64,000 nucleotides of DNA from Muraenolepis orangiensis (GCA_027704905.1 CM051001.1:24940728-25004727), one strand, 5' to 3'. Shown: positions 45,969 to 60,054, numbered from the stretch's first letter. The notes: generated from the sequence alone by a model not told the origin. Translations and numbers: made by a program.

Positions 45969-45994
45969 TAATCATGTCAGGACACCGAACAAAA

Positions 45995-46335
45995 AAAGTG
46001 TGATGTCAATCGAGTACTCAAAGCACTTTACAGGCAGATTCAAATTACACCCACAGTAAAATAGCTACTAATAATAATTGAATAGCTACTAGAATAAAAA
46101 TAAGACAGATAAGAAAGAGAAAAGAGAAAAATAGTACAATTAGAAGTTTGAGTCATGGGATAGACGGGAGGATGTCAAGCAGGGTAAAGCCATATTGAAT
46201 AGGTGAGTCTTGAGAGCCTGTTTGAAGGATGGTAGGGTGGTTGCTTGACGGATGTGTATAGGGAGGGCGTTCCAGATGGAGGGTGCAACAACTGAAAAGG
46301 CCCCGTCGCCCCAGGTCCGGAGCTTGGTCTGGAGC
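45995..46335 (-). mobile_element. L2-type LINE 3' end, 5'-truncated
   Basis: The minus frame reads GAFSVVAPSIWNALPIHIRQ and TTLPSFKQALKTHLFNMA (46325-46190), the L2 C-terminus, then a 3' UTR to AAGTGCTTTGAGTACTCG at about 46010. It abuts the RTE-like element head-on at about 46335. A different L2 subfamily from 1-575. Confidence 0.85.
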
Positions 46336-47352
46336 CAATAGATTTTGAGAAAGCCTTTGACAGCGTGGATAGGGAAATGCTGTGGAAACTGATGGCCCAC
46401 TATGGGATCCCAGCAAAGATCATCAACATCATAAGGAACACCTACCAAGGGATGAGATGTCAAGTCCTCCATGAAGGATGTATATCAGAAGCTTTCGAGG
46501 TCCTGACTGGTGTGCGGCAGGGGTGCCTGCTCTCACCCTTTCTTTTCCTCCTCTGCATAGACTGGGTGATGAAAGAAACAACCAGCAACAGAAAAACGGC
46601 ATACAATGGAGCTTGACAGAGCAGCTGGAAGATCTGGATTTCACTGATGACCTGGCACTACTGGCTCACACACAGCTGGAAGAAACTGCTGCTCTGCTCG
46701 GCTCAAAATAAACTCATCCAAAACCAAAGTAATGCGTATCAACAGCAAGAACAACACACCCATAACCATGGAACAAAACCCATTAGAGGATGTAAACAGC
46801 TTCACTTACCTTGGAAGCATAATTTCTGTGGAAGGGGGTACGGAAGACGATGTCCAAGCCAGGATTGGAAAGGCAAGGAACCTGTCACTCAAGACCAAGC
46901 TTCAAATCTTCAACTCAAACGTAAAGACCACTCTACTATATGGCTCAGAATCCTGGAAAACCACCACCACTATACTCAATAAGCTACAGACCTTCACCAA
47001 CCGGTGCCTCAGACACCTCCTGGGAATATACTGGCCCAACACCATCTCTAACGCCAACCTGTGGGAACTCACCAAACAGGACACAATAGAAATTCAAATC
47101 CGGAGGAGGAAGTGGAAGTGGATAGGTCACACACTCAGAAGAAATCAATCAATCACAAAGCGGGCGCTGACATGGAACCCACAGGGCAGGAGGAAGAGAG
47201 GCAGACCAAAAACCACCTGGAGAAGAACCACAGAACAGGAGATGAAGAAAGAAGGGCTGTCCTGGCAAGATCTGGAGCGGAGGGCACAAGACCGAAGAGG
47301 ATGGAGGAGCTTCGTCGACGGCCTATGTTCCTTTGGGAATTTAAAGGCCTAA
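46335..47352 (+). pseudogene. RTE-like reverse transcriptase, C-terminal two thirds
   Basis: Begins in RT motif A: PIDFEKAFDSVDREMLWKLM, then HYGIPAKIINIIRNTYQGM and GVRQGCLLSPFLFLLCIDWV (motif B). After a frameshift at about 46600: LEDLDFTDDLALLAHTQ, where the usual ADD/ADD-type catalytic box reads TDD. A second shift opens a 206-codon frame (46732-47352): EDVNSFTYLGSIISVEGGTE, LLYGSESWKTTTTILNK, LRHLLGIYWPNTIS, RRRKWKWIGHTLRRN, GRRKRGRPKTTWRRT and RRGWRSFVDGLC. The last frame is intact to its TAA, so decay is modest. Confidence 0.82.
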
Positions 47353-47362
47353 ATGAAAATGA
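46335..47362 (+). mobile_element. RTE-like LINE, 5'-truncated
   Basis: Plus-strand non-LTR element from mid-RT to a very short 3' UTR ending AAATGAAAATGAAT, typical of RTE-type elements. It lies between an L2 (-) and a family B LINE (-). Clade is inferred from RT wording and the basic GRRKRGRPKTTW C-terminus. Confidence 0.75.
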
Positions 47363-48035
47363 ATATGCTATACGCCCTTGTTCAGCAGCCTGATGGCCTG
47401 ACTGTGGAAGCTATCTCTAAGCCTATTTGTGCGGCACTTGATACTGCGGTATCGCCTGCCTGACGGTAAAAGTGAATACAGTTTGTGGCTGGGGCGGGCA
47501 TTGTCTTTTATGATGCGTTTGGCCTTGGCCACGCACCGCTGGTTGTATATATCCAGGAGGGAGGGGAGCTCACCTCCAACGATATACTGGGTCGTCCACA
47601 CCACCCTTTGAAGCACTCTGCGCTCGAGTGCGGTGCAGTTCCCGTACCAGGCGGTGATACATCCTGTAAGAACACTCTCGATTGTCCTGGTGTAGAATGT
47701 TTTCAGGATGCGGGGGCCCATGCTGAATTTCCTCAGACCCTGAGGAAATACAGGCGTTGTTGGGCCCTTTTCACCATGTGTGTGGTGTGCGTGGACCATG
47801 TGAGGTCCTCGGAGATGTGCACATCGAGGAACTTGAAGCTGCTGACCCTCTCTACTGCAACACCGTCGATGGAGATAGGGTCTTCTTGACGTTGAGGGCG
47901 AGGCTGTTCTCCTGGCACCACTGCTCCAGCGATCCAACCTCCTCCCTATAGGCTGTCTCGTCGTCACCGGCGATCAGGCCCATCACTGTCGCGTCGTCAG
48001 CAAACTTGACGATGTCGTTTGCTGACGAGATGGTA
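47363..48035 (-). pseudogene. Rex1-like LINE family B, RT from FADD box to C-terminus
   Basis: The minus strand starts near 48032 with ISSANDIVKFADDATVMGLI, AYREEVGSLEQWCQENSLAL and NVKKT, shifts, and continues VSSFKFLDVHISEDLTWSTH, MVKRAQQRLYFLRV, then FYTRTIESVLTGCITAWYGN, VLQRVVWTTQYIVGG, LYSLLPSGRRYRSIKCRTNR and SFHSQAIRLLNKGV-stop at 47368. The FADD box is intact. 5'-truncated, two frameshifts. The 3' UTR and TTGAC tail seen at 36900-37140 are missing; the copy ends just after the stop where the RTE-like element ends. Confidence 0.88.
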
Positions 48036-48109
48036 CATGCTAGAACTCTTCCTCAAGTGTGTGTGGGAGGGGCTGTTTAAACCTGTGGGCCTTGATTAAC
48101 AATGATTGG

Positions 48110-48509
48110 TGTCACGACCGAACTACGTACCAGAACCCAAATGACTCGAAACAAAAGTATCAAAATAAAGAGTCTTTACTGATGAAATGCAAAGTACAAC
48201 ACAAAAATCACTCAGATGAAGGAAAAGCTTAAAGCTAAAACGCAAAAGACCAAATCACAAAATCCCGACAATGGCGTAGCAAGACTTGGAAACAAAGTGC
48301 TGGTTCTCTGGCATGAAACAAGACGCAGACTATTATACACAAGGTAACAAGGAACAGATGGAAACAATCAAGTGCGGGGCAGACAATCACACAGGTGGGA
48401 AAACATGAGGGGGAAGTTACATTTCCAAAATGAAACAGGAAATCACTAAACACCACAAGAACAAGACAAAAATGAATGAATTAACTTAACTAATTTTCTG
48501 GACATGACA
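48110..48509 (-). mobile_element. Solo-LTR-like element (TGTCACG family), copy with exact target duplication
   Basis: 400 bp, TGTCACGACCGAACTACG to GGACATGACA, with ATTGG at 48105-48109 and 48510-48514. On minus it has TATAATAG (about 48332) before AGTAAAG (about 48177), TG start and CA end. No coding. Together with 12279-12700 it shows that this family makes 5-bp duplications, which fits an LTR origin. Confidence 0.72.
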
Positions 48510-48514
48510 ATTGG

Positions 48515-48769
48515 CCTCACAAGTCAATCATTCTAACACAGGTTGTGTGTTTTTATTTGTACTTGAAACATAGACCTACATATTGATACACATATGCATG
48601 CAAAATAAGGGTAAATGATTAATCACATGGACCAGTTGAAATGGTGAAGAACTGTTGCTTGAGATGGATTGTTTAGCCTCAGAAATACAGCAAAGGGGAC
48701 TTTTTGGTGTGGCGGAGGTAAGTGCTAGTGGTAACTGTCATATCATCCATCAGTCACTTTGTTGTCTTT
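48515..48769. other. No feature recognised
   Basis: Nothing seen. Confidence 0.5.
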
Positions 48770-48998
48770 ATAGTAGGCCTTTAGTGTTTTAGAAAATCAC
48801 TATTACTTATATTACTGCGGGAGGGAATGGGGAGTAAGCATTTCATTGTACTTGTTGCACATGGACAATATGAATCCTGAATCTTGAGTATATTTGATCA
48901 CAAGAACCCCCCGCCTTTATTTAGTAGTATATTTTTATGGTATTGTTTTAGAAATGTATAATGTGGGAGGGAATGGGGAGTAAGCATTCCATTATACT
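48770..48998 (+). mobile_element. Two family C LINE tail fragments
   Basis: CAGTCACTTTGTTGTC and ACTGCGGGAGGGAATGGGGA with GTAAGCATTTCATTGTACTT (48745-48885) match 23465-23655. A second, shorter piece at 48957-48998 repeats GTGGGAGGGAATGGGGAGTA. Confidence 0.75.
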
Positions 48999-49929
48999 TG
49001 GTAATAGATCCATGACATTAACAAACATTTATAGCCATCCAGGAGCAGTCCACATTGGTGTCTTCATTGATTTTACACTTATTCTTTGACCTATGAATAT
49101 TGATATGATGTTGTTTGCCTTCATACACTTGACTACGGTCTTTAATGCAATTGCAGTGGCCTTTGACTACAGTGCACATTTGAACTATATCTTACACGAG
49201 ACCACTGCAAACATTTTTGTGCATTGTCACTCTTTAATAATCATGTGTATTTTATTGTGTTTTTCTTGCTGCCTTGAGAAAGGAAGTGTGAAATTCAATT
49301 AACATTATTATTATCTAACATTATCTAACATTATTAGATAACCATCTGGGGTGGTCCCTTGCAATTTATCTCGCGGGAGAAGGTGCACGCTACATGTTTG
49401 ACCAAGACGCATGCAGTCTTCACAACTTGGCGTCAAGATCACCTGGGGTCATCGGGGAGGAGGGACCGATATTTAATTCATCAGCGTCAGTGTACACATC
49501 GTCAAGAATGTCTGACAATGCGTCAACGGTGAAAAGATTCAAACGTCCCAGGTGACACATCGCAAAATTGTCCCGTCACATTCATAATCCCTGACATTCA
49601 CAATCACCCGTGACACTAAAAGATTACTGTTTAGTTAAATGGGGCTCTGAGAGGTACAGCAGTGTAAATGTTCATGGCACAAGCCGTACTCAACATTAAT
49701 GTATAGTTTTTACATAGGAAATATTAAAACATGCTTTGGTATATATGGGAATAAAGTGAGATAAAATCAACACAAGGTGAATTCTCTGCTCCAGCAGTCC
49801 TACTAGGTTATAACAGAACTATAACAGGGGGAGACGGCCAGAGCCTGGGCCAAGGAACCAGAAACATGTTTCCTGTTTTGTTACAGAGATACCGAAGAAA
49901 TCTAATTCATGGAGTGGATGAGGCTTTCA
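48999..49929. other. No gene recognised
   Basis: Includes a small open frame at 49394-49555, listed separately, and TATTATCTAACATTA repeats near 49303-49330. Confidence 0.45.
49394..49555 (+). other. Small open frame, 53 codons, unassigned
   Basis: MFDQDACSLHNLASRSPG... to STVKRFKRPR-stop, in a CpG-richer patch than its flanks. The composition is protein-like (Ser-rich, basic end) but no domain, splice site or conserved start context is recognised. Chance is a fair explanation. Confidence 0.15.
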
Positions 49930-50075
49930 AAAATAGTATTTATATTGTGGCCAGTTTACACAGTGTTGTTTTGAAAACTTTACAGAATATTTTTGTTCCA
50001 GTATACGACTGCTGGCTGAATTTGTGTTTCTGTCTAATTACGCACTCACAGATCCCCACCTCCAGCAACATGATG
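49930..50075 (+). repeat. Unnamed interspersed repeat R2, copy 2
   Basis: GTGGCCAGTTTACACAGTGT, CTGGCTGAATTTGTGTTT and AGCAACATGATGG align with the reverse of 36068-36245. Confidence 0.68.
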
Positions 50076-50470
50076 GTGGAAACAAATATGAAGCAAAAGA
50101 AAGTGAAAGGCGATGTCTGCCATCTAGTAATCTAAACTCTGATTTGTGAGACAAATCTTTGGGTAATTGAGATAATAAATATAGATATCAATTTGTACCG
50201 GAAACAATGTATGTACATTTACATTTACATTTACATTTAGGACATTTGGCAGATGCTTTTATCCAAAGCGACATACAAGGAATACATTTGTTGAAGTAGA
50301 CAATAGCATAACGCTGAGGTACGCAAACATAAAAAAAGAGCAGTTTACAAGCATTCATATTAACAAGATGAATAACACAATTTCGTACTGCCAGGTCACC
50401 TGCTTAAGTAGCTGTGATAAGAGCGTGTTATCAACATTAAGGATATACACTTGCTAGAATATAGAACATG

Positions 50471-51154
50471 CTAAGAGCTATTCATGTCAGGACTTAAGCA
50501 AGTTAGGGGTTCACAAAAGAGAAGGAGGGTTCGTGGAGAGTCCAGGTGGACTCTGAACAGGTGGGTCTTCAGTCTCTTGCGGAAGCTGGCGAGGGACTCT
50601 GCCGTCCTGACATGAGACGGGAGTTCATTCCACCACTGTGGAGCCAGAGCCGTGAAGAGCTGGGTCTTGGAAGAGCGATGCTTGGTTGTTTTCAGTGAAG
50701 GTCGAACAAGTCGCCTGGCAGAAGTTGAGCGGAGTGCTCTGGCTGGGATGTAGGGCTTGACCAACGTTTGGAGGTAGGTTGGGGCAGTTCCATTGACTGC
50801 CCTGAGGTCAGTACCAGAGTCTTTTCACTTGATGCGAGCATTTACCGGAAGCCAGTGGAGATCGTGGAAGAGAGGGGTCACGTGGGAGAATTTTGGTAGG
50901 TTGAATACCAGGCGTGCTGCTGCGTTCTGGATGCGTTGGAGGGGCTTGGTTGCAGAGGCGGGGAGTCCCGCCAGGAGTAAGTTGCAGTAGTCGAGGCGGG
51001 TGATGACGAGCGCTTGGACCAGGATCTGCGCCGCTTCACGTGTGAGGAAGGGCCGGATCCTGCTGATGTTGTAGAGGGCAATTCTGCAAGATCGGGCCAC
51101 CGATCGTTGGCATTGCAATGCCAACGACGTTGGCATTGCAGGACAGCTGGTCAT
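50471..51154 (-). pseudogene. L2 LINE RT C-terminal region
   Basis: ARSCRIALYNISRIRPFLTR, QALVITRLDYCNLLLAGLPA, RIQNAAARLVFNLPKFSHVT and LFHDLHWLPVNARIK (to 50830), where a stop (TGA region) interrupts; then PYIPARALRSTSARRLVRPS, SKTQLFTALAPQWWNELPSH and SFRKRLKTHLFRVHLD (50764-50530). The order matches L2 elements. The first frame is joined to the RT core across a palindromic insertion at 51105-51126. Confidence 0.88.
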
Positions 51155-51826
51155 CTAGCACCACACCAAGGTCTCTTGTTGTGGTTGAGGGGGAGACTTG
51201 GGTGTTCTCGATGGTGACCAGTAGGTCCATCTGAGGGCAGTCTTTCCCCGGTATGAAGAGGAGCTCAGTCTTGTCAAGGTTGAGCTTCAGGTGATTGGCG
51301 GCTGTCCATCCGCTGATGTCAGCCAGGCATTTAGAGATGCGTGTTGCGATTTGGGTTTCTGAGGGGGGAAAGGAGAGAAACAGTTGAGTGTCATCTGCAT
51401 AGCAGTGATAGGAGAAGCCATGAGATGTGATTACAGAGCCTAGAGATTTAGTGTAAAGAGAACAGAAGGGGTCCCAATACTGAGCCTTGGGGGACTCCGG
51501 TGTCCAGGGTGCAGGGTCTGGACAAGGAACCGTTCCATGTGACCTGATAAGTGCGATCTGCGAGGTAGGAGGTGAACCAGGATAACGCAGTTCCATAGAT
51601 TCCAAGCTCGGCGAGAGTGGAGAGAAGGATCTGGTGGTTCACTGTGTCGAACGCCGCAGACAGGTCGAGAAGGATCGGTACTGATGAGAGGGACGAGCTT
51701 CTGGCATCACGAAGAGACTCTGTCACTGCGAGCAGTGCCGTCTCCGTGGAGTGCGCAGCCTTGAAGCCTGACTGGTGAGGGTCGAGTAGGTTGTTCTGGG
51801 AGAGATAGGATGAAAGTTTTGATATG
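51036..51826 (-). pseudogene. L2 LINE reverse transcriptase core
   Basis: SKLSSYLSQNNLLDPHQSGF and TETALLAVTESLRDARSS, PILLDLSAAFDTVNHQILLS (motif A), WFTSYLADRTYQVTWNG and TGVPQGSVLGPLLFSL (motif B). After a one-step frame change near 51460, GFSYHCYADDTQLFLSFPPS (motif C, YADD) and LNLDKTELLFIPG, TTRDLGVVLDDQLSCNANV. YADD marks L2, against FADD in the Rex1-like copies. All catalytic aspartates are present. Confidence 0.9.
51105..51126. repeat. 22-bp perfect palindrome in the L2 copy
   Basis: CGTTGGCATTG followed by its exact reverse complement. Another direct copy, CGTTGGCATTGCAGGA, follows at 51128. It shifts the L2 frame at this spot. Confidence 0.95.
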
Positions 51827-51828
51827 TA

Positions 51829-52170
51829 CTGTATGTAGCAGGCAGAGCTACATGAAGGGAACAGACTACCACTCTGACTATTGATGATTATTTACACACC
51901 ACAGCTTTACCACATTAACTAATGGCAGAGAAAATATGAATGTGGAAAACATGAGTTTGCTTATGAGTATTGCAGAGAAAGTCACAAACATCTACGCCGC
52001 AAAGACCAAGAAAGCCTTGCCGAGGCTGGGGTGAAGATCATCGGATGATGTGATTATCTGGCGTAATCTGGCGGACAAAAGTAGCGGGAATATCTGAATA
52101 TCTGGGTGCAGGCAATGTAGAGAAAAGGTAAACATTGTTCCTTTGCATATCCTACCCACCCCGATATACC
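51829..52170. other. No feature recognised
   Basis: Nothing seen. Confidence 0.5.
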
Positions 52171-52190
52171 TGTGTCTGTGTGTGTGTGTG

Positions 52191-52268
<78 letters not shown>
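52171..52268. repeat. (GT)n microsatellite
   Basis: About 48 GT units with one C variant. Confidence 0.97.
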
Positions 52269-52276
<8 letters not shown>

Positions 52277-52838
52277 ATAAAAAGGCAGTTGAAAAGCGAC
52301 AAAGTCCCCCTCAACGCCTGTAATGTGTCTCCTCATCTCTCACTGCCAGTCTCTGAGGTGAATTTCATTCGATACTCCACCTCCACCTTCTCCTCCCCCG
52401 TGAAGAAACCACACAGGCTGCTTGACAAACGGATACAAGATAGCAGAGGAAGATAGATGGCTAGATAGATACGGCCACCATGGCTGACTTCCGTTCTTTC
52501 TTTCTCTAAACACACTTTTTTTGTAACCTCCTGCACTTAAAAACACGGATAGCATCCCAAGCGCCGATGTTGAGAAAGCATGCGGTGTGTAACCAATAAA
52601 AAGTTTCTTGGAGAGATTGATGATCTCGGTGTAATATTCAGCCGTGCTTTATGTTGTTACAAAGCAAAATGTGGCGCTGTGTAGCTGGGGGATACATTGA
52701 ATAAAGGATTGCAATCATCTTTGATGCTTATCCTTCAATTTGCTTTGTTTTATTTCCCCTCTTTACTCTTGTCTGATGTATACGTTCACACTGTGTTAGC
52801 CACAGAAACAAGGCACAAAAAACACATGTAATACAGGC
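52269..52838. other. No feature recognised
   Basis: Nothing seen. Confidence 0.5.
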
Positions 52839-52839
52839 T

Positions 52840-52910
<71 letters not shown>

Positions 52911-52913
52911 TTT

Positions 52914-52985
<72 letters not shown>
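52839..52985. repeat. (GT)n microsatellite in two blocks
   Basis: About 70 GT units broken at 52909-52925 by CTTTG and GTTTG. Confidence 0.97.
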
Positions 52986-52986
<1 letters not shown>

Positions 52987-53199
52987 GGTGTGCATGCTCC
53001 TGTCTGTTTGTAAGTACACCGAACATAACGAATATACAAACAATATACTGCATATACTGTATATACAAATGTACAAGGTCTCACCCCCTTGAATATCATC
53101 AGATTCAACAATTGTCAATACATACAATTTAACTCCAAAGGTGTTGTGAGTAAATTTACATTTGAAGTGAAAGAAGAAATAGTTACATTAATGCATAGG

Positions 53200-53327
53200 A
53201 AAAATAAAACATTCAGTGAATTCCAAATATGAAAATCCCAAATCACAACCCATAAATCAAAGGTTCTCTTTCCTCCCTTTGTTTGAATGTGTTCCTATTT
53301 ATTTCCTATTTTAGTTCACCATTTAGA
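53200..53327 (+). repeat. Unnamed interspersed repeat R1, copy 2
   Basis: Aligns with 35566-35700, from AAAATAAAACATTCAGTGAA to GTTCACCATTTAGA. AT-rich sequence to about 53560 may belong to the same element, but no second copy in this window tests that. Confidence 0.72.
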
Positions 53328-55645
<2,318 letters not shown>

Positions 55646-55890
55646 ATGGCAACCGCTATAGACAAGCTAGATGCTACTTTCGAGGCTATTCTAAATAGAT
55701 TAAAAGTACAAAGTACTTTGAAATCCGAACAGCGCTCTGCTTTGAAGGCCTTTATATAAAGGGAAGATGTTTTTTGGCATTCTTCCCCCTGGATTTGGCA
55801 AGAGTTTCATCTACCGACTTGCCATTGTTAAAATGATGTTAGATTCAGCAGATAAGTTGGTCTCTTGTGATTGGCAAGGGAAAACAAACT
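55646..55890 (+). pseudogene. RecQ-like helicase N-terminal fragment
   Basis: ATG at 55646 opens MATAIDKLDATFEAILNRLK and LKSEQRSALKAFI, followed by TAA. One frame over, past a run of six T, ILPPGFGKSFIYRLAIVKMM carries a Walker A motif (GFGKS, ATP binding). The spacing of LKSEQRSALKAF before the Walker A fits the Q-motif region of RecQ-like helicases, which unwind DNA with ATP. The stop and the T-run shift kill it. No later helicase motifs (DEAH etc.) follow, so it is a short 5' piece. Many fish carry multi-copy RecQ-like genes of this look; mobile origin is a guess. Confidence 0.58.
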
Positions 55891-57935
55891 GAATCCCCCT
55901 CCCCCATGGAAATCGTTAGAGTGGAGGCGGCAATGTCAGACCAAAGATGGAAATGGAGTGTAACATGGTCAACAATTCGGTCTGAGGCTAGTTAAGCCAG
56001 GACTGCCTTTGCAACACTTACACCCAATTAGGGGGTAGCAGAACATTCTGCTATATGTTACATGACTCTTTTCCAGAGAAGCATGCCCTCAAATGCACCA
56101 CAGAAAACAAACATACACATGCACACAGACAGCTATATAACTCACTGACCTATACTCTAGGCCTCACAGGAAATACAGCTTGGTAGTTTTCTTAAACACT
56201 CGCTTTCTTCCTCTCTCCTTATTCTCATATCTCCCTCTCCCTTCTTCCTCTTGTATCCCTGCTTTTTAAGTTTTCATAATGTGTTTTGCTTGTGATTGCT
56301 CTCAGACACTACATATACATATCACATATACATAACATATACAGTACATACCACATCTGGTTCTGTGTTGAGATGTGTCAATGTAAATGCAGTCGGTCTG
56401 GCCTGACACTCGGTTCTGCTACGGCCTCTGTGCTGTGTTTATCGATGATCACGAATGGCGAGGACAACTGCTGCCTTGCTAGCCGAGGTCTATTCCCCCC
56501 CTATTCCCCCCTCCAAAGTATCTCTTCCCAAGTGTTTCTCTCTCTCTCTCCCCCGCCCCCCCCAAATCTCTCTCTCCCTCCACAAGTTCATCTCTCTCTC
56601 CCCCCCCCCAGTCTCCCTCTCCAAGTTTCTCTCTCTCTCTCGGTGAAAACGGCGAAATGGGCAGAGCCATTTTAAAGTGGGTTTGTTTTGATTATGTACC
56701 AAAGGTTTTGTGACAGCATTGCAATGGCTTTGTGGGTTTCAGTGGGATTATAGATCCCTCTCTTTAACTATCTGAAGGTAATTTTGGTACCATGGCTGTG
56801 AAACAAAAGTGCATATCTCACATTTAAGTGCTTTACGATTCACCAAATTAGTTAGTTAATTAGTTGCGTAGCCATTACAAAGCGATAGAGGAGAGAGCCA
56901 CACACTTAACTCATTAGTTTTCATAATCCCAAATGATGCAGGCTACTATACGTAGGATTCCCTACAAAAAAACAGTGCACTTTGTTACGTATGCAACCTG
57001 GTGCACATGTGCGAACTTCTGCAGCTATTATGTCAAGCACAGTCACGTTTCCTTGTATTCTCGGTGGAAAATGTAATTGAGATAGATTCGGCATTATGTT
57101 ATGTTTTGATAACATTTCTAGCAAGAAATGTGTGTTTTACTCTCAAACGCTTTGTTCAGTGAATTTATACAATCTTTTGTTTTTGAGTTATTACGATGAT
57201 TTTTTCAGGTTTCTATCCTTGCTATGGACGCTGATATCACTGCCGCCTATGTAGCTTGCGCCCGGAATTATTGTTCTGTCATGTTTATTGTTTACGTTTA
57301 TTTTTACGTGTATTACTAATCTATCGGATCGCAGCGGCACTGAGCTGCCCCGTCTTGTTCAGAAACAACATTATATATTTAAAAATATATATAAACCACA
57401 TTATTAACACAAATAGATTGAGGGACGAGACCCGGACGAGTGCAAAGAACTACAATTTGCAGCGTGCTGTGTCACACGTTTTGTAGTTCTAAGGTCTTCC
57501 CTATTATCTGAAATTGTGACCAGGAATCTTGCGATCTTATTATAGGGTTTACTGGCCGAGAAACACACTGGCGTGGTCAGATTTGATCTTGATTTGTAAG
57601 AGGGTGAAATCATGTTTTTTACAGGTTGTGACCCTGCTGAGTGACGCCCCCAATTGCCTTCCCTGTAAGCCTTCAAAAGTGGCACAGGTTCCAGTGATGA
57701 ACCTTAACGGGGGGAGGGGGTGCGCGACACAAACGCACTTTCATGTGTCACCATAGCAACGGATATACATGTTGCAGAATCTTCGCCATAACTAACAAAC
57801 TAAAGATTGTATACATTCATTGAAAAAATATTTTAAAACTTAAGTACATATTTCTCACTAGAAATGTTCTCAAACAGAGTAACCTTAACATGTGTTTGTA
57901 TCGTGAGAAAAAAAGTCATAAAAACATACATGTTG
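55891..57935. other. No gene recognised
   Basis: Contains a C/T-rich block (56500-56645) and an ACTACAA inverted pair at 57446-57491. Nothing coding is supported. Confidence 0.45.
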
Positions 57936-58110
57936 TGCCCCCACGCTATAATCAATCCCAGGTGTTGCCCATCATCTACCCTTCTTAAGGCTGCCGAAGA
58001 CCGACGTCGGGCGCTTTATCATTGAGAACCTTATGGCTCCCTCCTACTCGAGAATCTGTGTCTCCAGCTCCGACTATGACACGTCTCGTCCTCCCCCCCC
58101 CTCCCCCCCT
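57936..58110 (+). other. Possible gypsy-like LTR/leader segment
   Basis: TGTTGTGCCCCCACGCTATA and CCCAGGTGTTGCCCATCATC followed by TTCTTAAGGCTGCC resemble an LTR upstream of the gag-like stretch at 58240. No second LTR or primer site identified. Confidence 0.25.
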
Positions 58111-58199
58111 CCAAGGACCCTCTCCGCGTTCCACCCTCTGGACCATCTCCCCATGTTGACCATACCTCGTAACCTATCCAACTTACCCTACTGCAGGCC

Positions 58200-58495
58200 G
58201 AACTGGGAAAGGTTTTTCCTCGGTCCAGTCCCAGATTGCGGTACCGTCAGTACGGTACCGTCAGTACGGTACCGTCAGTACGGTCACCAGCCTCACCGCA
58301 AAGGTGGACGCTGTGTCCGGAGCCCTAGCTTCCATCCAGCGCTCTCTGGATGCGTTAGCCGTCCGCACCTATCCAGCCCCAATTCCGGTCCGGGAACCAG
58401 TTTGTCCTACGTCCCAGCTGGCCCCGCAGGGTCAGTCTTTTGCGCCAAGCCCAGCTTAGTTAGCCCCAGAGCGTTCGGAGGCGATTTGAGTGGAA
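58200..58495 (+). pseudogene. gypsy-like retrotransposon gag N-terminal fragment
   Basis: The plus strand reads VTSLTAKVDAVSGALASIQR and SLDALAVRTYPAPIPVREPV, a coiled-coil-like start. After a frame change it reads PRAFGGDLSG, which resembles the PERFSGD-type block that opens the capsid region of fish gypsy Gag. Stops follow at once, and no protease or polymerase is seen in the next kilobases. A 14-bp triplication (58240-58281) breaks the frame at its front. Low-to-moderate confidence in family. Confidence 0.42.
58240..58281. repeat. 14-bp tandem triplication with GGTACC palindrome
   Basis: GGTACCGTCAGTAC three times exactly, then GGTCACC. The extra 28 bp are not a multiple of three. Confidence 0.95.
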
Positions 58496-58499
58496 TAAT

Positions 58500-59915
<1,416 letters not shown>

Positions 59916-59998
<83 letters not shown>
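59916..59998. repeat. (CA)n microsatellite
   Basis: About 41 CA units. Confidence 0.97.
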
Positions 59999-60000
<2 letters not shown>

Positions 60001-60054
60001 GGGTGCATTCAGATACATTCACACATGCCTTTTCAGATAAATGCTTCCTCAGGC

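Larger units (their letters stand above)
50214..51828 (-). mobile_element. L2-type LINE, 5'-truncated, with complete 3' end
   Basis: Minus-strand element from RT motif 2 region (51826) to a tail of TGTAAA repeats at 50214. The 3' end GCTTTTATCCAAAGCGAC (on plus) is shared with 60055-60359 (plus) and 26330-26392. The coding part is split into four frames. It is a different subfamily from 1-575 and 45995-46335. Confidence 0.9.

Noticed and set aside
52728..53132. His-Thr and Cys-Val repeat frames, also at 32819-33084, 40444-40868, 41225-41497, 51992-52456 and 53880-54221
   Set aside because: Translations of GT/CA arrays with no coding constraint.
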